A program made the position numbers and the translations under genes. Positions 42,309 through 50,431 of a DNA stretch of 64,000 nucleotides are shown piece by piece. The notes beneath the pieces are model-generated. The model was not told where the DNA came from, did no database searches, and was given only the letters and a program-made list of their open reading frames with translations. How positions within the stretch are numbered: the stretch's first letter is position 1; every line of letters begins with the position of its first letter. Origin of the DNA: Lagierella sp. (GTDB taxonomy: Bacteria > Bacillota > Clostridia > Tissierellales > Peptoniphilaceae); NCBI RefSeq assembly GCF_029983815.1, contig NZ_JASBYU010000005.1:1-64000 (forward strand), given 5' to 3'.

Positions 42309-43355
42309 TTAGCCCCAAATGCTTGGTGCATTGAAAAGTGCTGGAATTAGTGAACCAGCAAGTCCTAATACTAGTAACAAACCAATGGATTTAATCGGCG
42401 TAAATTGCTTTTTAACCATTAGGAAGTATAGACATAGGGTTAAAGCTAAAGGAATAATCTTTGGTAGTACACCATCCAGTATCTTTTGGAAGTCCACCTT
42501 AACAGGTTGTTCTTCAAATCGGTTGAAGGTGATTTCGGACTTTCCATTACCCAAATCAACAATTCCTGCTCCTTCTTGAAGGGTTTCTGTAGGTTCGCCC
42601 TTGTCGTCTTCCACATAGAGGTATTTGGCGTAGTCAGGCATATCCTCATTGGCAACTATTGTGGTCACCGGCACTGCCACGTTGGTAACACCGTTGTCCT
42701 TAACAATATTTAACTTTGTTCCACCGTAAACTGCAATTAGAGAACCTACGACGAAAACTCCAAGGATTGAAGCTGCCCTTGTAAATTCCTTTGCATTTGA
42801 AGTCAAGATGTCAATGGCGTTTATACCCATTTTATAGGACCAGTGCATCAAGAAATATCTTACTATAAATTGTGCTATATTAAATATCAACAGGAATATA
42901 AATGGCGCTGCCAAACTACCTTGGATTGCCATATTCGAAGTTATACCTGCGGTTATTGGAACCAATGTCAACCAGAATAGCGCATCTCCAATACCTCCAA
43001 GTGGTCCCATGGCAGAAACCCTTACTGCACGTATTGTTGGGATGTCAGCTTTATTTTGTTCCAGTGAAAGTATTATACCCATAACTAAAGTAACTAAAAA
43101 TGGATGGGTGTTAAAGAATTCAAGGTTATGGGACATGGACGCAGCCAAGTCGTCTTTATCCTTATGAATTTTTTGTAGTCCCGGTAAAATACCATATAGC
43201 CAACCACCAGCTTGCATTCTTTCGTAGTTGAAAGAAGCTTGCAAGAAGAGTGATCTCCAAACCATCTTGTTTAAGGTCTTCTTATCAAGGGGCTGGGCTG
43301 GGGTTTGATCCTTATAGGTATCAGGAATATTATATGCCATCTTCTTCACCTCCAA
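42309..43355 (-). CDS. agaE: PTS mannose/galactosamine-family EIID
   Basis: A 348-residue membrane protein of the EIID family. Core phrases: FLQASFNYERMQAGGWLYGILPGL, HNLEFFNTHPFLVTLVMGIILSLEQ and AVRVSAMGPLGGIGDALFWLT, seen here in shorter parts. It carries an internal stretch of about 85 extra residues (residues ~210-295, including VEDDKGEPTETLQEG), probably an extracytoplasmic insertion longer than in typical IID proteins. The start overlaps the end of the EIIC gene by 26 bases; a later ATG (MAYNIPDTY) with a GGAGGTGAAG site is the likely start. Confidence 0.9.
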   Translation of the reverse strand: MEVKKMAYNIPDTYKDQTPAQPLDKKTLNKMVWRSLFLQASFNYERMQAGGWLYGILPGLQKIHKDKDDLAASMSHNLEFFNTHPFLVTLVMGIILSLEQNKADIPTIRAVRVSAMGPLGGIGDALFWLTLVPITAGITSNMAIQGSLAAPFIFLLIFNIAQFIVRYFLMHWSYKMGINAIDILTSNAKEFTRAASILGVFVVGSLIAVYGGTKLNIVKDNGVTNVAVPVTTIVANEDMPDYAKYLYVEDDKGEPTETLQEGAGIVDLGNGKSEITFNRFEEQPVKVDFQKILDGVLPKIIPLALTLCLYFLMVKKQFTPIKSIGLLLVLGLAGSLIPALFNAPSIWG

Positions 43356-44151
43356 TACTGTTAAAAGAAGCGGTCTTTAACTTTGTTTGTACTTGGTAAT
43401 CCCAATAAGCAAAGGCAAATCCTATGAATGCCAGTAGGATAAGAGCGGGACCTTGAAGATCTTCGATTGAAACTATTACTACTGCAAAGGCAAAGCCTGC
43501 AAACATAAAGCCCCACAAATCTCTAGAGAGCATTACCTTCAATAAAACTGCAAAACCGACAAATCTCATCATTCCACCGGCTGCAGAAAGTCCGTCCATT
43601 ACCGCCTTATACCATTTGTTATCGGCCAACTTAGCCATTTGGGCGGCCATTGCATTACCACCGATAAAGAATAGGATTGCAATTATTCCAAAGGCTGTAC
43701 CTAGTAGAGCCATGGAAATAAGGTTTATTTGAGTAATTCCCTTTGGGTTTGCCTCTTGGGCATATTGATCCGCCTTGGACATAATAGGGGACATTACAGT
43801 AAATAATAGTGTTACAGCAGACTGCCCTAAAATTGCAAAAGGAATTGCTGCTGCTACGGCTGCAGTTGGTTCCATGCTGCCCTTTCCTGCAATTGCCAAG
43901 ACAGTGGCCATGATACCACCTAGTACTGCATTTGGAGGTTGAGCTCCACCAATAGGCATATTACCTATGGTCATAAGTTGGAAAGTACCTCCTACGATAA
44001 GTCCTGTTTTCACATCCCCGAGAATGGCGCCGATGACAGGGCCCATTACAATGGGTTGATACAAGGACTCTAGAAAACTAAATTGGTCTATAGCTGCAAT
44101 AAAAGTAACTATAAACACCAGGAGCACTTGAATAAAATTAAAATCTCCCAT
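43330..44151 (-). CDS. agaW: PTS mannose/galactosamine-family EIIC
   Basis: A 273-residue membrane permease subunit with about eight hydrophobic segments. Recognisable by FLESLYQPIVMGPVIGAILGD, GGTFQLMTIGNMPIGGAQPPN and LRFVGFAVLLKVML, given here in short form. It forms the sugar channel together with EIID. The start follows AAGGAGGAAATT on the minus strand. GalNAc or galactosamine specificity is inferred from the neighbouring agaS-lacCD operon. Confidence 0.9.
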   Translation of the reverse strand: MGDFNFIQVLLVFIVTFIAAIDQFSFLESLYQPIVMGPVIGAILGDVKTGLIVGGTFQLMTIGNMPIGGAQPPNAVLGGIMATVLAIAGKGSMEPTAAVAAAIPFAILGQSAVTLLFTVMSPIMSKADQYAQEANPKGITQINLISMALLGTAFGIIAILFFIGGNAMAAQMAKLADNKWYKAVMDGLSAAGGMMRFVGFAVLLKVMLSRDLWGFMFAGFAFAVVIVSIEDLQGPALILLAFIGFAFAYWDYQVQTKLKTASFNSIGGEEDGI

Positions 44152-44229
44152 AATTTCCTCCTTTTTTAAAAATAAATATCAAGAACCCTCTATTAGCTTT
44201 TATTTTAATATTAGGTCTTTGTCTATTGG

Positions 44230-44706
44230 TTATTTAAATAATTTTTGTGCATCTTCAGCCGATTCGGTTGGAACCTTTCGGATTTCAAGTTCAACGCCCT
44301 TTTCCTTAAGCTTCTTGAAGGTCTCTACATCCTCATCATCTACGGCAACCACTTGTGCCACCTGTCTTTTTCCCTCAGCCATATGCATATTACCAACATT
44401 TACCTTAGTGATTGGAACACCACCTTCAACAAGCTTTAATACATCCTGAGGTGTTTCGCATATGATGAAGATCTTTTGTCTATCAGCAGCCTTGTGGATT
44501 ACATCGATAGTCTTTTGGATTGTAAAATATCTTGTAGCTACTCCGTTGGGAGCGGCCATATCCATAAGACCTTGTCTCATCTTATCAGAAGCAACTTTAT
44601 CGTTTGCAACTAAAATAAGGTTTGCCCCAATAACATTTGTCCATTGAGTGGCAACCTGTCCATGAATCAATCTGTTGTCAATTCTTGTTAGCATTATATT
44701 TGGCAT
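44230..44706 (-). CDS. agaV: PTS mannose/galactosamine-family EIIB
   Basis: A 158-residue EIIB. The phosphorylated His is in LTRIDNRLIHGQVATQW, the standard IIB active-site motif. First gene of the leftward PTS operon, preceded by AGAAAGGAATGATTTAA and, further up, by TATAAT on the minus strand near 44735. A candidate GntR operator lies about 170 bases upstream. Confidence 0.9.
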   Translation of the reverse strand: MPNIMLTRIDNRLIHGQVATQWTNVIGANLILVANDKVASDKMRQGLMDMAAPNGVATRYFTIQKTIDVIHKAADRQKIFIICETPQDVLKLVEGGVPITKVNVGNMHMAEGKRQVAQVVAVDDEDVETFKKLKEKGVELEIRKVPTESAEDAQKLFK

Positions 44707-44877
44707 TTAAATCATTCCTTTCTTCTCTTATATATAATTATAACCTAAAAAACCCACAAAATAGTGGTTCTTTTGACCTGAAGGAAAGCTTTTCCTAAAA
44801 CCAATCAATAGATGTTGGAAATTAGCCTTTTCTCCTATAAATAACAACAAAAAAACTTTAAAAAAATCTTTTTTTCA

Positions 44878-44891
44878 AACTGGTATCTAAA
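44878..44891. promoter_or_regulatory. Candidate GntR (AgaR-type) operator, copy 3
   Basis: AACTGGTATCTAAA, identical to the 14-mer at 36594 upstream of agaS, lies upstream of the PTS operon and beside the 3' end of yajC. Confidence 0.55.
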
Positions 44892-44904
44892 TTTAAGTAA
44901 AAGT

Positions 44905-45198
44905 TTAGTCCACAATCGATGAAATGCTGTATCTACTTACTGTCATAACAGCCTTGGACTTAACTTCAACATCCACAGTATCCCTGTCGATTTTAATTAT
45001 TTTTCCATATATTCCGTTTGAAAAGATTACCTTTGATCCTACTTTTAAATTCTGATGCACATTTGAAAAATGCTCCTTTTGTTTTTTTAATTTAGAATTT
45101 GCAACAAAATAATAGATAATGACAATAATAAAAATCAAAAAAATAAGGGCAATAGATGCACCTAAAATGGAATTACCAATAGAATTTCCCGAAACCAT
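44905..45198 (-). CDS. yajC: Preprotein translocase accessory subunit YajC
   Basis: A 97-residue protein with one N-terminal membrane helix (about residues 12-33), a basic linker (KLKKQKEHF) and a small beta domain (LKVGSKVIFSNGIYGKI, VDVEVKSKA) as in YajC. It associates with SecDF-YidC. Start ATG after GAGGAGGTAAGGCC on the minus strand. Sequence is divergent but length and layout fit. Confidence 0.8.
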   Translation of the reverse strand: MVSGNSIGNSILGASIALIFLIFIIVIIYYFVANSKLKKQKEHFSNVHQNLKVGSKVIFSNGIYGKIIKIDRDTVDVEVKSKAVMTVSRYSISSIVD

Positions 45199-45332
45199 GG
45201 CCTTACCTCCTCTCTTTCTATATCATAATATACCCAATACAAGTTAACAATATCAATTGAAATACAGAAATAAAATAAAAGACAGTAAACTAAAAATTTG
45301 AATTTATTGTATAATTGACCTAGGAGGAGCCT

Positions 45333-46004
45333 ATGAAAATTTTTATTGTGGAAGATGAAAAGAAGATAGCTGATGAATTGGTTTTTCAATTACAGACCTG
45401 GGGATACGAAACGGGGACTGTAAAGGATTTTAAAAATGTGATAGAAGAATTTAAGGAAGAAAAATACGACTTGGTACTAATGGACTTGAAGCTGCCCTAT
45501 AAGAATGGTTTTTTATTATGTGAAGAAATAAGAAGCTTTTCCAATGTTCCAATTATATTTTTAACTTCTGCCGGTGACGACATCAATTTGATAAATGCAA
45601 TTAACTACGGTGGAGACGACTTTCTAGCAAAGCCCTTTCAAATGCAGATACTTAGTTCAAAGATAAAGGCACAACTTAGAAGGGCCTACACCTTTAACAA
45701 AAATCTGTCTTCACAGATAAAGCATAGGGATGTGGTTTTAGACCTAGATTCAATGACCATAGCCTATGAGGGTTGTGAGGTTTCATTAAGTAAGAATGAA
45801 TACTTGATACTAGAAATTCTAATGGAAAATATTGGTAAAGTGGTTACCAGAGCGTTGATAATGGATAAACTTTGGTCTACCGATTCCTACATTGACGACA
45901 ACACATTGACGGTCAATGTGACAAGACTTAGGAAAAAACTTAGCGATATCGGCATAGAAGATTTTGTAGAAACGAAAAAAGGAGTAGGTTATATAATACG
46001 ATGA
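45333..46004 (+). CDS. bceR: Response regulator, OmpR family (BceR-like)
   Basis: A 223-residue regulator. The receiver domain (residues 1-115) has acidic pocket EDEKK, phospho-acceptor Asp in LVLMDLKLP, LTSAGDD and the Lys in LAKPFQ. The C-terminal winged helix (residues ~125-223) shows DDNTLTVNVTRLRKKL. Phrases such as DDFLAKPF and the DNA-binding domain are typical of Bce-type regulators controlling peptide-antibiotic ABC transporters. TAGGAGGAG precedes ATG; the gene overlaps the kinase by 4 bases. Its expected target, bceAB, is now 9.7 kb downstream. Confidence 0.9.
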   Translation: MKIFIVEDEKKIADELVFQLQTWGYETGTVKDFKNVIEEFKEEKYDLVLMDLKLPYKNGFLLCEEIRSFSNVPIIFLTSAGDDINLINAINYGGDDFLAKPFQMQILSSKIKAQLRRAYTFNKNLSSQIKHRDVVLDLDSMTIAYEGCEVSLSKNEYLILEILMENIGKVVTRALIMDKLWSTDSYIDDNTLTVNVTRLRKKLSDIGIEDFVETKKGVGYIIR

Positions 46005-46942
46005 AAGACTTCTTCAAAATAAATAAGGACTTTTTTACCACCTATTTAATAATGGGATTGGTTTCATTAATTCTGTTTTATGCCTTTGACTATAGTAAAA
46101 CTGTACTACTATACTATATGTCCCTGTCCTTAGGCATACTCTTAATCCCTATAATTTATAGAACTTTGCGTTTTAATAGGTTGTTACACTCTCCAGACTT
46201 TGAAATTTTGCAAAAAGATGGTTTAAATAAAAAAAATAAAGAACTTTACGAGGACTTAGAAAGGGAAGTCTTGGATATAAAGATGAAAAATGCCAAGAGT
46301 TTAAGTGAATTAAATTCCTACCTAACCCTTTGGGCCCATCAGGTTAAAACACCCCTTGCCGCCATACTTTTAATGTCGGAAAGGGCAGGGGAAAAAGAAG
46401 TGGAAATTGAAGTACAAAAGACAGAAGAGTATATTAGCCAGATGATAAATTATATGAAGTCAAAGGAAAAGTCCAAGGACTATTCCTTTAAAAAGATAAG
46501 TTTGGAAAGAATAGTCAGAAAGACCATTAGAAAGTACAGGCTCTTCTTTATAGAGAAGAACTTAAAACTAGAACTTCAGTTAAAAGATGTCACCATAGTT
46601 ACAGATCCCAAATGGTTTAGTTTCGTGTTAGATCAGATCATCTTTAATGCTTTGAAGTATACAGTAAAGGGTGGAATCCGTATTAGTAATCAAGAGGACA
46701 ATTACAAACTGATAATCGAAGATTCGGGAATTGGTATACCAAAAGAGGACCTTGCAAATGTTACAAGCTTTGGTTTCACGGGAGAAAATGGTAGAAACTT
46801 CAGCAACTCCACAGGAATAGGGCTATACCTTGTAGACGATATCCTAAAACGTTTGAAATACGACTACAAGATAGAGTCAAAAGTCAATAGAGGAACCACC
46901 TTCAAAATAAATATACGAAGAAAAGAGCTTATTGAAGATTAG
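46001..46942 (+). CDS. bceS: Intramembrane-sensing histidine kinase (BceS-like)
   Basis: A 313-residue kinase with two closely spaced membrane helices (about residues 12-28 and 33-52) and almost no extracytoplasmic loop, the hallmark of Bce-type kinases that sense through their ABC transporter. The phospho-acceptor is in LWAHQVKTPLAAIL; ATP-binding motifs are NALKYTVKGG, DSGIGIPKED and STGIGLYLVDDIL. It is intact to its stop codon. Its last 15 codons plus the following hairpin are duplicated 8.6 kb downstream at 55546-55627. Confidence 0.9.
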   Translation: MKDFFKINKDFFTTYLIMGLVSLILFYAFDYSKTVLLYYMSLSLGILLIPIIYRTLRFNRLLHSPDFEILQKDGLNKKNKELYEDLEREVLDIKMKNAKSLSELNSYLTLWAHQVKTPLAAILLMSERAGEKEVEIEVQKTEEYISQMINYMKSKEKSKDYSFKKISLERIVRKTIRKYRLFFIEKNLKLELQLKDVTIVTDPKWFSFVLDQIIFNALKYTVKGGIRISNQEDNYKLIIEDSGIGIPKEDLANVTSFGFTGENGRNFSNSTGIGLYLVDDILKRLKYDYKIESKVNRGTTFKINIRRKELIED

Positions 46943-46975
46943 TTTTTGAGTAATTGGACAGTCCTAGGGCTGTCC
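46904..46975 (+). repeat. 72-bp direct repeat, left copy (bceS 3' end plus hairpin)
   Basis: Exact match to 55556-55627; it extends 10 bases leftward with one C/T difference (TTC versus TTT, both Phe). It covers the last 12 codons of bceS, the stop codon and the hairpin GGACAG/CTGTCC (46956-46975). The repeat ends exactly at the last base of the hairpin. Confidence 0.95.
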
Positions 46976-47177
46976 AACTAAGTACATGAAATCCTGCCTG
47001 AAAAGTTCGAGTTGCCTTTATGATGGTTGATAGTAATTTTTGAATTAAAAAGGTAAATTTAATTAAATATCTCTTACTCATGTTTCAATATTGTTTTAAA
47101 CAGTTAAGGAAGATAATACAATTTGAAATTATAAATAGAAAAATTATGAAAAGGATTTAAAAAAATAGAATAAAAGC

Positions 47178-47207
47178 TTGACACTTATATATTAAATGAT
47201 GTAATAT
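47178..47207 (+). promoter_or_regulatory. Promoter of the YcaO/LanB cluster
   Basis: TTGACA (47178-47183), 18-base spacer, TAATAT (47202-47207), a near-consensus sigma-A promoter. Transcription would start about 15 bases before the precursor ATG, within or next to AAGGAGGG (47216-47223). Confidence 0.7.
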
Positions 47208-47230
47208 ACAAATTAAAGGAGGGAAGAATT

Positions 47231-47347
47231 ATGAAAACAAAAAAAGAAAAAGCAAAAAAAGCCCTGACATTAAAAGCTGTAAAGGTGAAGCAAGAATCAG
47301 GGGTTGCTTCGCAGTCTAAGAGTAGCTATACATGCTCTGCAAATTAA
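47231..47347 (+). CDS. Candidate YcaO/LanB-modified RiPP precursor, 38 aa
   Basis: A small ORF with a strong AAGGAGGG site 7 bases upstream. The N-terminal part is unusually Lys/Ala-rich (MKTKKEKAKKALTLKAVKVK), then QESGVA and a Ser/Thr-rich C-terminus SQSKSSYTCSAN with one Cys. Five Ser, one Thr and one Cys in the last 12 residues suit dehydration and azoline formation. It stands directly before a hairpin terminator and the two YcaO genes. The leader-core boundary and modifications are inferred from context. Confidence 0.75.
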   Translation: MKTKKEKAKKALTLKAVKVKQESGVASQSKSSYTCSAN

Positions 47348-47362
47348 ACTAAATAGTAGTAG

Positions 47363-47410
47363 ACACAACTATCAGAATTATATAATGAAAAATCTGATGG
47401 TTGTGTTTTT
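47363..47410 (+). terminator. Attenuator-like terminator between precursor and YcaO gene
   Basis: ACACAACTATCAGA (47363-47376) pairs with TCTGATGGTTGTGT (47393-47406; one G-T pair), followed by TTTTATTT. A 14-bp stem with T-run inside the operon would let the precursor be transcribed in excess of the enzymes. Confidence 0.8.
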
Positions 47411-47436
47411 ATTTAGTTAATATGGGAAGGTGGAAA

Positions 47437-49206
47437 ATGTTTTATTTTAAATGTGGAAAAGAATTCTACTTTGAAGATGAAAAGGAATTATATAAAGTTA
47501 ATTATGAAGATAATTTAGAGTTAATTAATGAAGTTAGAATAGAAGATGAAAATTTTTCTAAAAATTACGATGTGAGTGAAATAGAAATAGAAAATTCTAT
47601 CTATTTGATGTATAAAATTTTCAACTTATCAGAATTGAAATCAATACTACAACAACTTAAGAAAGAAAAGAAATCTGCTATAATAGAATTCTTTGACCTA
47701 ATATTGTACATAGATAAGAATAATAAATTAAATACATTAGAAATCTATACTAGATACATTGAGGGTCTTAATTATAATATAAGAAGATTGTTGAGTACAC
47801 AGGAGAAAAAAATATATTTTAACGATGAAACGAAATTGTCAACAATCAATCAAATTATTAATGAAACAATCAAAATAAATAGTAATGAAATTGTATACTA
47901 TCTAAAAAATGACAAATCCATATATGTAACCAGTATATTTAATTCATTACCAAGAGATTTTAGAAGTGCTAATATAAAGTTAAAAGCACAGGAATATTTA
48001 ACTTTGGAAACTGGTTATCGTGAACAAAGTAGCAGAGTGGTTTTTCCTATAGGCCGTTTTTCTATAATTCAGAAAATTGAACGAACAGATTCAAAAGATA
48101 TTATTGGAATTCCTGTTTATTCTGGGGAAACTGCATCTTATGATGATAATATTAGGTTTTTAGTACAAGGCGGAAAAGGACATAGCGAAATTCAAGCATA
48201 TAATAGCTTTGTTGGAGAATGTATTGAAAGATATTCAGCAAAAATATCAGATAAAGATAAAATAATTACAGGCACTTATCAAGAACTAAAAAAGAAAGGA
48301 TACGAAATAATAAATCCTACCTGTATGAACATAGATGTTAACAACAATGAAATAGGAAGATTTAATAAGAAGAAAGTTTACGATTGGGTTTTATGTACGA
48401 ATTTAAAAGATAATAATCGATTTTTGATAGAGGCATCTTTTGTATTTTTTCCATATTATAGAAAAATAGAATATTTGTTTAACACTCAGTCAACTACAGG
48501 ACTTTCATCTGGAAGAAACTTAGAAGAAGCAATTCTTCAGGGAATTTTAGAAGTGATTGAAAGGGATTCTTATTCAATTAAACAAAAAGCAAATACCAGA
48601 GCATACGTAATCAACAGAAGCTGTTTAGATTTTGAAAATGCTAAACTTATTGAATATCTCAAAGGAAAAGGGGTTCGCTGTCATTTAATAAAGTTAAATG
48701 AAGAATCTGAATATCATGTAGTGCATTGTATGACAGAAGCAAGTAGAATACCTATTTTTACTCATGGATGCGGTGCGTCTTTAGACATTAACACAGCTAC
48801 ACGAAGGGCGATACTAGAAGCAATTCAACTTAGAGTTTCACAAATTGAGCTATTTAACATTGAAATAGATCAAAATAATAAATATATGAAACCATATTTT
48901 GAATGGGCAAAAGGAAATTATGAATATACACATATTTTTACCGAAAGAGAAAACCATAGAATGCCAACAGAATATAAAGATTCACGAAGTAATAATTTAA
49001 AGAAAGATATTGATTTTTTAGTTTCACAAATCGATTCCCCATATATATTAATAGCGAACCTATCGAGAAAGGAATTACCTCTTAATGTAGTTAGAGTAAT
49101 AATTCCTACTTATCAAGATATAGATTTTAACAATAGAAAAATTACTAAAAGATTAAAAACGGCATTAAAAGGAAAGGAGGTTACAAAATTGGGAATCTTT
49201 AGTTAG
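47437..49206 (+). CDS. YcaO-domain protein 1
   Basis: A 589-residue protein with a C-terminal YcaO domain (about residues 225-585). ATP/Mg motifs are visible: GKGHSEIQAYNSFVGECIERYS and SSGRNLEEAILQGILEVIERDS, quoted here in parts (GKGHSEIQAY, GECIERYS, EVIERDS). The N-terminal ~220 residues resemble no domain I recognise and may be a shortened partner domain. YcaO enzymes activate amide bonds to make azolines, thioamides or amidines. The start is placed at ATG 47437, after GGGAAGGTGG, not at the upstream TTG 47401 inside the terminator hairpin. A second YcaO gene lies downstream. Confidence 0.8.
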   Translation: MFYFKCGKEFYFEDEKELYKVNYEDNLELINEVRIEDENFSKNYDVSEIEIENSIYLMYKIFNLSELKSILQQLKKEKKSAIIEFFDLILYIDKNNKLNTLEIYTRYIEGLNYNIRRLLSTQEKKIYFNDETKLSTINQIINETIKINSNEIVYYLKNDKSIYVTSIFNSLPRDFRSANIKLKAQEYLTLETGYREQSSRVVFPIGRFSIIQKIERTDSKDIIGIPVYSGETASYDDNIRFLVQGGKGHSEIQAYNSFVGECIERYSAKISDKDKIITGTYQELKKKGYEIINPTCMNIDVNNNEIGRFNKKKVYDWVLCTNLKDNNRFLIEASFVFFPYYRKIEYLFNTQSTTGLSSGRNLEEAILQGILEVIERDSYSIKQKANTRAYVINRSCLDFENAKLIEYLKGKGVRCHLIKLNEESEYHVVHCMTEASRIPIFTHGCGASLDINTATRRAILEAIQLRVSQIELFNIEIDQNNKYMKPYFEWAKGNYEYTHIFTERENHRMPTEYKDSRSNNLKKDIDFLVSQIDSPYILIANLSRKELPLNVVRVIIPTYQDIDFNNRKITKRLKTALKGKEVTKLGIFS

Positions 49207-49225
49207 TTCCTAATTTTAGACTAAA

Positions 49226-50401
49226 ATGGAAAGGAAAAATGTTTACATCTATTATTTTTCACAAATATTACTATTTGTGGCGGCATCGTTATTTAATCCA
49301 GTGTCATATATGTTCTATATGGATAATGGGCTTTCTGCAAGTATTATCGGTATAAGTATATCTATTTTGTGGATTTCATCTGGAATATTTGAAATCCCTT
49401 GTGGAATTTTCACAGACAGGCATGGAACAAAAAATACTATGATTTTATCTACTGGGTTAAGTATTTTAGGTTTGGGCTTACTGATAATAAAAACCAATAC
49501 TCCTTTACTACTATTATCTTCTTTTATATTCGGGGTATCAAGTGCAGCAAATTCTGGATGCTTATCAAGCTGGATTGTTAATTATTTAAAATCGGAATTA
49601 AATGAGACTTTTGAACAGTCAATAATACAAAAGGTATTCTCTACTTCAAATATATATACTAGCATAATATCAATTATATTTTCCTTTCTGGTTTTACAAA
49701 TAATATATAAAATAAATCCAAAGTACCCTATTTATCTTTCCTTTATTGCATATACTATTTGCTTATTGTTTTTTTTTCTAATATTTCCGAAAAGAAAAAG
49801 GACTCAAAAGGAAAAGAAAAATAAACTTAGAAATACATTCAAAAGTTATACTAAAGTTATAAGTAAGGAATTTATCCTTTTAAGTATATATTTTACAATA
49901 CCATCTGTGATGGATATGGGACCAGTAAATCAATGGAGTATAGTTTTTAGAGATACGAATCTATTAGGAGTAATCCAAGTGCTAATAGTTGGATCGTTCG
50001 TATTAGGAAATTGGATGGTATCAAAAACCAAAATTCAGCAGAAAGATATTTTAAAGTTAGTAATATTTGATGTATTATTGATAATTTTTTTATCTGTTAC
50101 TGATAAATTTAACAAATATATACCTATATTTTTCTTCTTAGCTCATGTAGTAATAAATACGATTACTCTCGCTGTTAATATGAGTTATTTTCACTCTAAT
50201 GTAATTACGGATGACAAAAATAGAAATACCTTATTTTCTACATTTAGTTTTCTAAACTCGCTTATAGTAGGATTATTGTTGGTTTTTCAGGGATTTCTTT
50301 CAGATGTTTTAGGGATGTCAAATTCATGGGCATTATTTTCAGCTATTGGTTGCATATTATATTATACTTTACACAACAAAATAATGAAAAAAAGCAATTA
50401 A
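49226..50401 (+). CDS. MFS transporter of the YcaO/LanB cluster
   Basis: A 391-residue transporter with about 12 hydrophobic segments. Motif-A-like loop GIFTDRHGTKNTMIL follows TM2. It lies between YcaO 1 and the dehydratase in the same direction and is the only transporter gene inside the island, so it is the likely exporter or immunity pump. The ribosome-binding site is weak; translation may be coupled to the upstream gene. Substrate inferred from context. Confidence 0.75.
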   Translation: MERKNVYIYYFSQILLFVAASLFNPVSYMFYMDNGLSASIIGISISILWISSGIFEIPCGIFTDRHGTKNTMILSTGLSILGLGLLIIKTNTPLLLLSSFIFGVSSAANSGCLSSWIVNYLKSELNETFEQSIIQKVFSTSNIYTSIISIIFSFLVLQIIYKINPKYPIYLSFIAYTICLLFFFLIFPKRKRTQKEKKNKLRNTFKSYTKVISKEFILLSIYFTIPSVMDMGPVNQWSIVFRDTNLLGVIQVLIVGSFVLGNWMVSKTKIQQKDILKLVIFDVLLIIFLSVTDKFNKYIPIFFFLAHVVINTITLAVNMSYFHSNVITDDKNRNTLFSTFSFLNSLIVGLLLVFQGFLSDVLGMSNSWALFSAIGCILYYTLHNKIMKKSN

Positions 50402-50431
50402 TATAGGACATGAAATTGAAGAGGTGAGAAC

